The translations under genes and the position numbers were made by a program. A stretch of DNA of 64,000 bases from Subdoligranulum variabile (GTDB taxonomy: Bacteria > Bacillota > Clostridia > Oscillospirales > Ruminococcaceae): assembly GCF_025152575.1 (NCBI RefSeq), contig NZ_CP102293.1:2108001-2172000 (forward strand). The letters are read 5' to 3'. Positions 24,145 to 32,642 of this stretch are shown one piece after another (the stretch's first letter is position 1; the number at the start of each line of letters is the position of its first letter). The notes beneath the pieces were generated by a model. The model did no database searches. It was not told where the DNA came from and worked only from the letters and a program-made list of their open reading frames with translations.

Positions 24145-25074
24145 TCAGCCCTTGACAGCGCCGGAGAACATGCCCCGGATCAGCTGTTTCTGACCCACGA
24201 TGAAGATGATCATGCTGGGGATGATTACCGAGACCACACCGGCCATCATCAGGGTGATGGACTGGGCGTCGGTGTTGTCCAGCATGCTGATGCCGATCTG
24301 GACGGTGCGCATCTCCTGGGAGCCGGTGACCAGCAGAGGCCACATGTACATGTTCCAGGCGTTGATGAAGGTGTACACCGACATGGCGCCGATGGCGGAC
24401 TTGGTCAGGGGCAGCAGGATGCTGACGATGAACCGCAGGTTGGAGCAGCCGTCCAGCTTGGCGGACTCGTACAGCGACATGGGGAAGGTCATGTAGAACT
24501 GGCGGAACAGGAAGATGCCCATGGCGGAGGTCAGCGACGGCAGGATGAGGACGAGGTAGGTGTCCAGGATGCCCAGGGAGCTGACGGTCAGATAGTTGGA
24601 GATGATGGTGGCCTCACCGGGGACCATCATGGTGGCCATGACCAGCATGAACAGCACGTTCTTGCCCTTGAAGTTCAGGAAGGAGAAGGCGAAGGCCGCC
24701 AGGGAGCAGGTGATGATCTGGCCCACCGTGATGCATCCCGACACCAGGAAGGAGTTGAGGATGAACCGCACCAGCGGCACCTGGGTCCAGGCGCGCAGGT
24801 AGTTGCCGAAATCGGGATGCTTGGGCAGCAGGTTCATCTCCATGGTGAAGAGTTCCTCACCGGGCATCAGCGAGACGCTGACGGCGTAGAGCAGCGGGAA
24901 GAGGATGAACAGGGCCATGAGGATATTCAGCGTGATGAGCACGGCGGTGCGGATGCGCCGGCGGCGCAGGGCGGCCAGCCCCATCTTGCGGTGGAGGGCC
25001 TGCAGTTCTTCTTTGGTATAGCGCCCGCGGGTCAAAGACGCGGCGGGGGCGTGCAGGGCAGCGGAGGTATCCAT
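24145..25074 (-). CDS. ugpE: ABC transporter permease, UgpE-like
   Basis: 309 residues, six helices, with the EAA loop ESAKLDGCSNLRFIVSILLPLTKSAIGAM that contacts the ATPase. A cytosolic N-terminal extension of about 40 residues (HAPAASLTRGRYTKEELQALHRKM) precedes the first helix. The frame continues upstream through ugpA territory, but the ATG at 25074 forms a TGATG overlap with the ugpA stop and is the evident start. Confidence 0.9.
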   Translation of the reverse strand: MDTSAALHAPAASLTRGRYTKEELQALHRKMGLAALRRRRIRTAVLITLNILMALFILFPLLYAVSVSLMPGEELFTMEMNLLPKHPDFGNYLRAWTQVPLVRFILNSFLVSGCITVGQIITCSLAAFAFSFLNFKGKNVLFMLVMATMMVPGEATIISNYLTVSSLGILDTYLVLILPSLTSAMGIFLFRQFYMTFPMSLYESAKLDGCSNLRFIVSILLPLTKSAIGAMSVYTFINAWNMYMWPLLVTGSQEMRTVQIGISMLDNTDAQSITLMMAGVVSVIIPSMIIFIVGQKQLIRGMFSGAVKG

Positions 25075-25943
25075 CAGTATTTGACTCCCTTCTTTTCGAT
25101 CTTGAACATAACCAGCGTCAGCGCCATGATGATGAGGAAGAGGATCACGGACTGGGCTGCCGCGCTGCCGAATTTGTAGTTGAAGAAGGCATCGCGGTAG
25201 ATGGAGTAGACGATGAGGTTGGTGGACTCGCCGGGGCCACCCTGGGTCAGGATCTTTACCTGGCCGAAGGACTGGAAGGCCTGGATGATGTTGACGACCA
25301 GGGTGTAGAACATGATGGGGCTCAGGCCCGGCAGGGTCAGGCGGAAGAATTTCTGGAAGGCGTTGGCGCCGTCCACCGAGGCGCGCTCGTAGATGGATTC
25401 GTCGATGTTGCCCAGCCCCGCCGAGAAGTACAGGAAGTTGATGCCGCTGTTGAGCCAGGCGGTGAGCACGGCCACACAGATCAGGGCGTAGCGGGGATCG
25501 CTGATCCAGTTGATGTCCAGCCCGGTGATCTTGTTGAACAGGCCGATGGTGGGATTGAGGATGACCTTGAAGATCATGGCCGCGCCGCTGGAGGCAATGG
25601 CCATGGGCAGGGCGTAGGCGGTGCTGAACGCCCGGATGCCCGGAAAGGTCTTGCTGCACAGCACGGCGGCGATGAGTCCCAGCAGCATGCTGCCGAAAAC
25701 CACGATGACCACGAAGATCAGCGTCACCAGGATGCTGTTGTAAAAGCTCTCCGAGGTGAGCAGGTCGGTGTAGTTTTCCGCCCCCACAAAGATCTTGGCA
25801 CGGCCCAGTTTATCGGTGAGGAAGAAGCTCAGGTAGATGGTCTTCACAAAGGGATAAAACAGGAACATGGCGAAGATGGCAAAGCAGGGGATCAGATAGG
25901 CGTAGGGACTGCATCCCTTGAGTTTTTCCGCAAAGGCTTTCAT
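25074..25943 (-). CDS. ugpA: ABC transporter permease, UgpA-like
   Basis: 289 residues, six helices, with EAA loop ERASVDGANAFQKFFRLTLPGLSPIMFYTLV and the usual IGLFNKITGLDINWISDPRYAL region. GGAGG lies 8 bases before the ATG at 25943; an upstream in-frame GTG (25958) would put that site inside the gene. The start overlaps the ugpC stop by 4 bases. Confidence 0.92.
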   Translation of the reverse strand: MKAFAEKLKGCSPYAYLIPCFAIFAMFLFYPFVKTIYLSFFLTDKLGRAKIFVGAENYTDLLTSESFYNSILVTLIFVVIVVFGSMLLGLIAAVLCSKTFPGIRAFSTAYALPMAIASSGAAMIFKVILNPTIGLFNKITGLDINWISDPRYALICVAVLTAWLNSGINFLYFSAGLGNIDESIYERASVDGANAFQKFFRLTLPGLSPIMFYTLVVNIIQAFQSFGQVKILTQGGPGESTNLIVYSIYRDAFFNYKFGSAAAQSVILFLIIMALTLVMFKIEKKGVKY

Positions 25944-27067
25944 TCTTCGTTCCTCCACTGGTAAAAGATGTTCTGCTCGGCCTCGCCGTCAAAGAAGTGG
26001 GCGTTGGCCATGTCCAGATACAGAGTGGCCGGCTGGTCCACAGCGGCGCCGTGGCCGGGCTCCACCCGGGCGGCGAACTCGCCGTCTTCGGTTTCCAGGT
26101 GGAGGATGGCCTCGTGGCCCAGACTCTCGCAGGCGGTGATCATACCCTGCATCTTGCCGTAGAGCCTGCCGGTGCGGGCGGGGGCGGCGTACAGGTCTTC
26201 CGGGCGGATGCCCAGCACCAGGGCGCGGTTGTCGTACTGGGGCCACAGCACTTTTGCCTGGGCGGCGGTCAGCGGGAAGACCTGCCCTGCCTCGGTGAGG
26301 AAGGCGGCACCGTCCCCGGCGCGCCGGACCTTGCCCCGCAGGAAGCTCATGGCCGGGGAACCGATGAAGCCTGCCACAAACATGTTGGTGGGGCGGTTGT
26401 ACAGTTCCACCGGGGTGGCCACCTGCTGGATGTAACCAGCCTTCATGACCACGATGCGGTCGGCCAGGGTCATGGCCTCGGTCTGGTCATGGGTGACGTA
26501 GATGGTGGTGGTGCCCAGCTTGTGGTGGAGGGCGGCCAGTTCCACCCGCATGTGGGTGCGCAGTTTGGCGTCCAGGTTGGACAGCGGCTCGTCCATCAGG
26601 AAGGCCTTGGGCTTGCGCAGAATGGCACTGCCGATGGCCACCCGCTGTTTCTGCCCGCCGGAGAGCGCCGACGGCCGGCGGGAAAGCAGGTGGGAGATGC
26701 CCAGCATTTCGGCGGTGGTCTCCACCCGCTGGCGGATCTCCTTTTTGGGGACCTTGCGCACCGAAAGCGCAAAGGCCATGTTGTCGTACACCGACATCTG
26801 CGGGTAGAGGGCGTAGTTCTGGAACACCATGGACAGGTCCCGCTCCCCCGGGTCGGCGTAGTTGCACAGCCGGTCGCCGATCCACAGCTCCCCGCTGGTG
26901 ATATCTTCCAGTCCGGCGATCATCCGCAGGGTGGTGGACTTGCCGCAGCCCGACGGTCCCACGAACACGATGAACTCCCCGTCCCGGATGCGCAGCGAGA
27001 AGTTGCTCACCGCGTACTGGTCCTTCTCAAAGACCTTGCAAACATCTTTCAACACGATCTCAGCCAT
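25940..27067 (-). CDS. ugpC: ABC transporter ATP-binding protein, UgpC/MsmK-like
   Basis: 375 residues. Walker A GPSGCGKST, Q-loop MVFQNYALYP, signature LSGGQKQRVAIGSA, Walker B KAFLMDEPLSNLD, H-loop VTHDQTEAM, then a C-terminal TOBE/OB regulatory domain (GIRPEDL). The family can energize several sugar and glycerol-phosphate importers. The reading frame runs up to 27223, but the first 52 codons do not look like this family; ATG 27067 gives MAEIVLKDVCKVF. First gene of a ugpC-A-E-B-Q-HAD operon. Confidence 0.92.
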   Translation of the reverse strand: MAEIVLKDVCKVFEKDQYAVSNFSLRIRDGEFIVFVGPSGCGKSTTLRMIAGLEDITSGELWIGDRLCNYADPGERDLSMVFQNYALYPQMSVYDNMAFALSVRKVPKKEIRQRVETTAEMLGISHLLSRRPSALSGGQKQRVAIGSAILRKPKAFLMDEPLSNLDAKLRTHMRVELAALHHKLGTTTIYVTHDQTEAMTLADRIVVMKAGYIQQVATPVELYNRPTNMFVAGFIGSPAMSFLRGKVRRAGDGAAFLTEAGQVFPLTAAQAKVLWPQYDNRALVLGIRPEDLYAAPARTGRLYGKMQGMITACESLGHEAILHLETEDGEFAARVEPGHGAAVDQPATLYLDMANAHFFDGEAEQNIFYQWRNEE

Positions 27068-27343
27068 AAAGAATTTTGTCTCCCCCTCTGGTAGCACATG
27101 GGTTGCAGGCGGTTTTTCCGCCCGTCCGTTATCATACGGCATCGGCCCCGGCGCTGTCGTCCATGATTTGGTAAAACCTGTGCAAACATTTGGTGGCTGT
27201 GTCAAAAGACCGCAGCACGTCAAAAAACAGCGCGCGGGGCGCTTTTTGCCCGGAAAACAGGCCGGGGGCGGGACAAAATCTTTACAGAAATTTCCAAAAT
27301 GTTTTGCCGCAATTTACAAAAGGCTCCGTTTTTGTAAAAAGAA
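27068..27343. promoter_or_regulatory. Upstream region of the ugp operon
   Basis: No gene here. On the minus strand, TATGAT (27131-27136) with ACGACA 18 bases before it is a possible ugp promoter. A short stem AGCGC / GCGCT (27229-27243) with T runs on both strands is a weak backup terminator. Confidence 0.5.
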
Positions 27344-27375
27344 ACAGCGGCCACCCGGTGCGGGGTGTCCGCTGT
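27335..27375 (-). terminator. Terminator of the fibro-slime surface protein gene
   Basis: Minus-strand stem of about 13 bp (27363-27375 with 27344-27356, one mismatch) followed by TTCTTTTTAC. Confidence 0.8.
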
Positions 27376-27378
27376 GCA

Positions 27379-30300
27379 TTACAGTTTTTTGTGCCGCCGG
27401 AGCATCAGTCCCAGCCCGCCTGCGGCGGCGCTCAGCTCCAGCCAGAACCCGGGCGAAAAGTCGTCTCCGGTGGGGGGATTGCCCGGCGGAGTGGGGGAGG
27501 AAACCACCGCGGTGGGAGTGGCGGCAGGGCCGGGGGTGGGCGTGGGAGCGCTTCCCGTGCCCCGGCCGGGTTCATCGGGGGGCGGCGTCAGGGTGCAGTG
27601 GTTGGTATACAGGATGCTGGTCAGTCCCGGTTGGGTGGTCACCGTTGCCTCGGGGCCGGGGAGGGGGGCCCCGCCGTTGATGCGCACGGTGGTTTCGTAG
27701 CCGGGCACCGGTTCCTCGTGCACTGTGCAGACGGTGCCGTCCGGCAGGCCGCGCAGCGTGATCTCGCCGCCGTCGGTCAGGGCGGTCTCGGCGGTGCCCT
27801 GATCACTGAAGGTTAGTCCGCCGTATTCCCCTGTCAGTGGGGTACCGTTCCCGTCCCGCAGGGTGACCGTGAAGGAAAACGGCCGGGTCACTTCTCCCAG
27901 CGGTCCGGTGACCACCTTCTGCAGCACCAGCCGGGTGGACTGGTTGCGCACCTGCACGATGGTGCTCCGGGCAAAGACATTGCTCACGTCCTGGTCGCCC
28001 AGATCGATCTTCAGGTCCTGGTCGGTGCCGGCCGTGTAGTTCTGGGTGATTTTCAGCCGGGACCACCCGGCGGGCACCGCAAAATAGACGGGATCCCCCG
28101 GCACGGTGGGGCCGTATTCCAGGATCTGGTTGTTCTGATAGTAGGAAAGCTCCAGTGGTGCCTGCCCCGAGGCTGTCCATACCGACCAGTCGTTGCCGGT
28201 ATCCGGCGTATACCGGGAGGCGGTGTACAGGGATGCCTTGATGTCGGTCAGGGTGGCGTTGATGTCGTCGGGCACGGCGAACTGCAGCATGCTACGCACG
28301 ATCTTGCCCACGCCCCGCAGCACCGTGACGTCGTCGTAGGGGGTGCCGGCGTCGGCGTAGACGTCGGTGTTGTCCACCACCACCTCCACCAGATCGGAAC
28401 TGGGGGCGTACCCGGCCGGTGCTTGGAGCTCTTTCAGATAGTAGGTGCCGTCGGGCAGCACCGGCTGGGTGTTGGGAAAGACCCCTGCGCCGCCCAGGGT
28501 GATCACATCGCCCTGGGCCTGGCTCTGGTCCCGGGTGGTCACCGTGTCAAAGGGTTGGGCACCGGGGTTTACCACCCCGTCGGTGACGTCGCTGGCTTGG
28601 TACAGGGCAAACTCCGCACCGGTCAGCGGGGTGTAGCCGTCCTCGGCTACCTTCTGCACAAACAGATAGTTCTTGATGTCGGGCACAAACAGCCGCACCG
28701 CAAATTCCCGGTCGAAGTCCTGGCCGTTGATGGCCTCCCCGTCGTTGAGGCGCACGGTGTTTTCGGGGGTGGCATCGGCCAGACTGGCGGCGCTGGTACG
28801 GTAGAAGCCGACGGTATATTGGGCATTGCTGTCGGTCAACTGATCGTTGGAGGTCAGCACATAGTAGTAGGTCAGGATGTCCCCGGGCAGATTGTCGATG
28901 GTATCCTTGTAGGCACCGCTGCTGTCCAGCACAAAGAGGTAGGGATTGGCCCGGGCGGCCTGGAGCACAGCGCTCATGTCGGTGCCGGCTGCCACGTTCC
29001 AACCGGTGATGGGGTCCCCCGACACCGGGTACCACTGGCTCTGGGTGCTGCTGCCGTTGCCGCCGGCGGTCTGGCGCTTGAGCACCACCGCAAAGTAGGT
29101 GCCGGAATCGGCGGGATACTGCTGCCCCTGCAGGTCCTCCACGGTATCGGGCAGGGTCACGGTGACGGTGGGACTGGCATAGGCGCCGGTGTCCCAGGGA
29201 TTGGCCGAGAGCAGGGTGGCCAGCTGGGGAAAGTCGGCGGGAAAATACAGGTCGATGGGCCCGGGCGCGCGGTAGCCGGCGGGCACGTCCTCCTCCACCA
29301 GCACGAACTTGCCGGTCTGGCCGGGGCCGCCGTATTCGTTTTTCAGGTTGTTCAGGCTCAGCAGGGTGCCGTCGGGATTCTGGAACACAAAGGTGCCGTC
29401 CGGCCCTGTGGTACCGGTGGCGATGAGGTTCTGCGGATCGTATGTATAGTCCTCGTTGGCGTAGTAGAGGTTGAACCGTGCCCCCGGCACGGCAGCGCCG
29501 GTCTGGTCCACCTTGATGAGATCGCTCTGGGGAATGGAGACCAGGTTGAATTTCAGCTGCATGTTGGAGTCCACGTTGCCCCGCTCCAGATAAAAGAATT
29601 TCAGGGTATGGTAGGTGTCGTCGGCAAAGGTGTTGGAACTGCCGTTGGTCCAGGGCGCCCCCGCGGCCTCAAACTTACTGCGTAGGGTGCCGTTGGGCTG
29701 GCCGTTGATGAGGATCTGCCCGGTCTGGAAGTTGATGGACAGGGAGGCTGCATCGTGGATGCCCCCCAGATCCCCCACCAGCACATTGTCGATGAAAACC
29801 CAGACATCGTCGTCGCCGGAGAAGTCGTAGGTCACGGGGGTGCCGCCGGCGGTGCCGTCCACCGTGCCGTAGGGCTGCTGGACAAAACGGGTGGTCATGG
29901 TCAGACCGAAATAGTGGTTGATGGCGGGGTTGCGGGCGTTGAGGTTTTTCACCTGCTCGTAATTGTTGAAGGGAAAGAACTGTCCCAGCAGGGGCTGAGC
30001 CCCGGCGGTCTGTACACCCGGCGGGGTGTACAGTGTGAAAGCGTTGGAAGCCTCGTCGAACTGGGCAAAATCCTGGGTGCAGTCGTAATAGTAATAACCG
30101 TCGGAATCGATCTGCAACAGGTCCCGCACGTTGGCGTAGGAGGCCTTGCCGGCGTTGGGCAGGGCGGGATTGAACAGGTAATCCAGGGATTGGCCGCTCT
30201 GGGTCAGCTGGGGATACCCGCCTTGCAGTGTGGGCAGCACCATGTTGGGGCGGGGGCTGGCACTGCCGGTATAGTTGTTGATGCCGCTGCCGCGGCCGGG

Positions 30301-30660
30301 ATTGGCCGTGAAGATCAGCGCTTTGCCGGCGTTGATGCCCTGGTCCATATTGGCGGGGTTCACATTGTCGGGGGCGTCCCGGGTGGTGATCCAGTAGTCG
30401 AACAGGTTGATCGTTGTGCCGATGGGGGAGACCGTGCCGGTCACCACCTGCCCGGTCCGGGGCAGGGAGGGCGCCTGCAGCAGGGTGGTGGCAGCGTTTT
30501 CCGGCGTGGCGGTTTCCGGGGCGGGGGACAGCTCCGGAACGGCGGCCTCCGGGGTGGCAGCCTGCTCCGGGGTGGCCAGGGCCGCCGCCGTCATACCGCA
30601 GCCTGCCAGGACCCCGGCCAGCAGCAGCGCGGTCATTCGTTGCAGCAAATGCTTCATCAT
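27379..30660 (-). CDS. Large secreted surface protein: fibro-slime domain plus SpaA/Cna-B isopeptide domains, sortase-type C-terminus
   Basis: 1093 residues. Signal peptide (MTALLLAGVLAGCGMTAAALA; possibly lipoprotein-like LAGCG), a Pro/Glu/Ala-rich linker, then a fibro-slime domain (roughly 85-385; VTYDFSGDDDVWVFIDN, LGGIHDAASLSINFQTG). Next are several SpaA/Cna-B-like modules with the lysine strand and Glu expected for isopeptide bonds (LIKVDQTGAAVPGARFNL ... VEEDVPAGYRA; LFVQKVAEDGYTPLTGAEF ... KELQAPAGYAP; LVLQKVVTGPLG ... HEEPVPGYE). The C-terminus is a Pro/Thr linker, NPPTGDD, one helix and RRHKKL, i.e. a sorting signal. Likely an adhesin or pilus-tip protein. AGGAG precedes the ATG at 30660. 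Single gene. Confidence 0.83.
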   Translation of the reverse strand: MMKHLLQRMTALLLAGVLAGCGMTAAALATPEQAATPEAAVPELSPAPETATPENAATTLLQAPSLPRTGQVVTGTVSPIGTTINLFDYWITTRDAPDNVNPANMDQGINAGKALIFTANPGRGSGINNYTGSASPRPNMVLPTLQGGYPQLTQSGQSLDYLFNPALPNAGKASYANVRDLLQIDSDGYYYYDCTQDFAQFDEASNAFTLYTPPGVQTAGAQPLLGQFFPFNNYEQVKNLNARNPAINHYFGLTMTTRFVQQPYGTVDGTAGGTPVTYDFSGDDDVWVFIDNVLVGDLGGIHDAASLSINFQTGQILINGQPNGTLRSKFEAAGAPWTNGSSNTFADDTYHTLKFFYLERGNVDSNMQLKFNLVSIPQSDLIKVDQTGAAVPGARFNLYYANEDYTYDPQNLIATGTTGPDGTFVFQNPDGTLLSLNNLKNEYGGPGQTGKFVLVEEDVPAGYRAPGPIDLYFPADFPQLATLLSANPWDTGAYASPTVTVTLPDTVEDLQGQQYPADSGTYFAVVLKRQTAGGNGSSTQSQWYPVSGDPITGWNVAAGTDMSAVLQAARANPYLFVLDSSGAYKDTIDNLPGDILTYYYVLTSNDQLTDSNAQYTVGFYRTSAASLADATPENTVRLNDGEAINGQDFDREFAVRLFVPDIKNYLFVQKVAEDGYTPLTGAEFALYQASDVTDGVVNPGAQPFDTVTTRDQSQAQGDVITLGGAGVFPNTQPVLPDGTYYLKELQAPAGYAPSSDLVEVVVDNTDVYADAGTPYDDVTVLRGVGKIVRSMLQFAVPDDINATLTDIKASLYTASRYTPDTGNDWSVWTASGQAPLELSYYQNNQILEYGPTVPGDPVYFAVPAGWSRLKITQNYTAGTDQDLKIDLGDQDVSNVFARSTIVQVRNQSTRLVLQKVVTGPLGEVTRPFSFTVTLRDGNGTPLTGEYGGLTFSDQGTAETALTDGGEITLRGLPDGTVCTVHEEPVPGYETTVRINGGAPLPGPEATVTTQPGLTSILYTNHCTLTPPPDEPGRGTGSAPTPTPGPAATPTAVVSSPTPPGNPPTGDDFSPGFWLELSAAAGGLGLMLRRHKKL

Positions 30661-30768
30661 GGATTTCCTCTCCTGGCGCAGCAGCGCCATATCCCTACTA
30701 TAGGCAAAAACCGCCGAGAGGTTTGCCGGTTTGTGTCAGGGGCGGCGGACAAAAGACAAAATCAAAAA

Positions 30769-30785
30769 CCTACTTGACAAGTAGG
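30769..30785 (+). promoter_or_regulatory. 17-bp palindromic operator over the nifS -35
   Basis: CCTACTTGACAAGTAGG: 8-base arms around one central base, covering the -35 (TTGACA 30774-30779). A further half-site CAAGTAGG lies at 30813-30820 downstream of the -10. Fits a repressor such as an Rrf2/IscR-type Fe-S sensor; the regulator is not in the window. Confidence 0.75.
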
Positions 30786-30802
30786 AAAATGAGGCGTACA
30801 AT
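30774..30802 (+). promoter_or_regulatory. Promoter of the nifS-nifU operon
   Basis: TTGACA (30774-30779), 17-base spacer, TACAAT (30797-30802). Confidence 0.88.
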
Positions 30803-30869
30803 ACATACAAAACAAGTAGGGAATGGGACGCCGCCCGGTGCCCCCTCCCTGCGGGAAAGGATGAATTCC

Positions 30870-32060
30870 ATGCGAATCTACGCAGATAACGCCGCCACCA
30901 CGGCCATCAGCCCGGCGGCCATAGACGCCATGCTCACCTGTATGCGGGAGAGCGACGGCAACCCCAGCAGCCTGCACTCCGCCGGTCAGAAGGCGGCCGA
31001 AGCCCTGGCCGACGCCCGCGGGCGCATCGCGGCCCGGCTGGGCTGCGAGCCTGCTGAGCTGATCTTCACCTCCGGCGGCAGCGAGGCGGACAACCAGGCC
31101 CTGCGGGGCATCGCCCACCTGGGCGCGGCCAAGGGCAAAAAGCATATCATCTCCACGGCCTTTGAGCACCACGCCGTGCTGCACACCCTGCGCAAGCTGG
31201 AGAAGGAAGGCTTCACCGTCACTTTGCTGGACGTGCATGAGAACGGCATCGTCACCCCCGAAGAGGTGCGGGCGGCGATCCGGCCGGACACCTGCCTGGT
31301 CAGCGTGATGTATGCCAACAATGAGATCGGCACCATCCAGCCCATTGCTGAGATCGGTCGGGTCTGCCGGGAGGCGGGGGTGCTCTTCCACACCGACGCG
31401 GTCCAGGCGGTGGGGCACCTGCCCATCGACGTGAAGGCCCAGAACATCGACCTGCTCTCCCTGTCGGCCCATAAATTCCACGGCCCCAAGGGCACCGGCG
31501 CCCTCTATGTGCGCAAGGGAATCTATCTGGAACCCCTCATCGAAGGCGGCGCCCAGGAGCGGGGCCGCCGCGCCGGTACCGAGAACCTGCCCGCCATTGT
31601 GGGCATGGCGGCGGCGCTGGACGAGGCCTGCGACCATCTGGATGAGTACACCGCCCGCCTTATCCCGCTGCGGGACCGGCTCATTGCGGGGCTGTCCCGG
31701 ATCCCCCACGCGGTACTCAACGGCGACGCAAAGCAGCGGCTGCCCGGCAATGTCAGTTTCTGCTTCGAGGGCATCGAGGGGGAATCCCTGCTGCTGCTTC
31801 TGGACGACAAGGGCATCTGTGCCTCCTCCGGGTCGGCCTGCACCTCGGGATCCCTGGACCCCAGCCACGTGCTGCTGGCCATCGGCCGGGTACACGACGT
31901 GGCCCACGGCTCCCTGCGGCTGTCCCTGGGCGCCGACGTCACCGAAGAAGAGATCGACTACCTCATCCAGGCCGTCACCGAGACCGTGGCCTATCTGCGG
32001 AGCATCTCGCCGGTATGGCGGGACCTGCAGCGGGGCGTGCGGGATTACATCATTGCATAA
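30870..32060 (+). CDS. nifS: Cysteine desulfurase (NifS/IscS family)
   Basis: PLP enzyme that takes sulfur from cysteine for Fe-S clusters. 396 residues: YADNAATT, TSGGSEADNQA, HHAVLHTL, YANNEIGTIQPI, HTDAVQA, PLP Lys202 in LSAHKFHGPKGTGALY, RRAGTENLP, and the persulfide Cys324 in the mobile loop ASSGSACTSGS. AAAGGA lies eight bases before the ATG at 30870; an earlier ATG at 30861 overlaps that site. Followed 12 bases later by the scaffold gene. Confidence 0.94.
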   Translation: MRIYADNAATTAISPAAIDAMLTCMRESDGNPSSLHSAGQKAAEALADARGRIAARLGCEPAELIFTSGGSEADNQALRGIAHLGAAKGKKHIISTAFEHHAVLHTLRKLEKEGFTVTLLDVHENGIVTPEEVRAAIRPDTCLVSVMYANNEIGTIQPIAEIGRVCREAGVLFHTDAVQAVGHLPIDVKAQNIDLLSLSAHKFHGPKGTGALYVRKGIYLEPLIEGGAQERGRRAGTENLPAIVGMAAALDEACDHLDEYTARLIPLRDRLIAGLSRIPHAVLNGDAKQRLPGNVSFCFEGIEGESLLLLLDDKGICASSGSACTSGSLDPSHVLLAIGRVHDVAHGSLRLSLGADVTEEEIDYLIQAVTETVAYLRSISPVWRDLQRGVRDYIIA

Positions 32061-32072
32061 GGAGTGTTAGCT

Positions 32073-32513
32073 ATGGCTTTGTACAGCGAAACCGTTATGG
32101 ATCATTTCCGCCATCCCCGCAATGTGGGCGTCATCGAGAACGCCGACGGTGTGGGGGAGGTGGGTAACGCCAAGTGCGGCGATATCATGAAGATCTACCT
32201 CAAGATCGACAACGACACCATCACCGACGCCAAGTTCGAGACCTTCGGCTGCGGCAGCGCCATCGCCTCCAGCTCCATGGCCACCGAGATGATCAAGGGC
32301 AAGCCGGTCTCCGACGCCCTGGCCGTCACCAACAAGGCGGTGGTGGAGGCGCTGGACGGTCTGCCCACCCACAAGATCCACTGTTCGGTGCTGGCCGAGG
32401 AGGCCATCAAGCTGGCGCTCAAGGATTACTATGACCGCCACGGCATCGACTACGACAAAAAGGTCTTCCCCGACTGTGAGAACTGTGCCCACTGCGACGC
32501 CCACGGCGTCTGA
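32073..32513 (+). CDS. nifU: Fe-S cluster scaffold, IscU/NifU N-terminal type
   Basis: 146 residues. YSETVMDHFRHPRNVG at the start, cluster ligands Cys35 (AKCGD, with the stabilising Asp), Cys60 (GCGSA) and Cys104 (HCSVL). The C-terminus adds CxxCxxC (Cys135, 138, 141) beyond the E. coli-type IscU fold. AAGGAG lies 8 bases before ATG 32073. Works with the upstream desulfurase. Confidence 0.93.
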   Translation: MALYSETVMDHFRHPRNVGVIENADGVGEVGNAKCGDIMKIYLKIDNDTITDAKFETFGCGSAIASSSMATEMIKGKPVSDALAVTNKAVVEALDGLPTHKIHCSVLAEEAIKLALKDYYDRHGIDYDKKVFPDCENCAHCDAHGV

Positions 32514-32521
32514 GCACAGGT

Positions 32522-32566
32522 CCCCCGCTTCTGTCTGACCGGACAGGGGCGGGGGTTTGTATTTTG
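32522..32566 (+). terminator. Terminator of nifS-nifU
   Basis: Stem CCCCCGC / GCGGGGG with an inner CTGTC / GGACAG pairing, then TTTGTATTTT. Confidence 0.85.
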
Positions 32567-32587
32567 CTGTTGCATCGGAACAGAATG

Positions 32588-32596
32588 TGCTATAAT
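32588..32596 (+). promoter_or_regulatory. Extended -10 promoter of the MalY-like gene
   Basis: TGCTATAAT (32588-32596), an extended -10 that needs little -35; TTGCAT lies 15 bases upstream. Confidence 0.75.
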
Positions 32597-32642
32597 GGGT
32601 CATAAAACAGACGGTCGCCGCCGTCGGAAAGGACCCAGTCTC

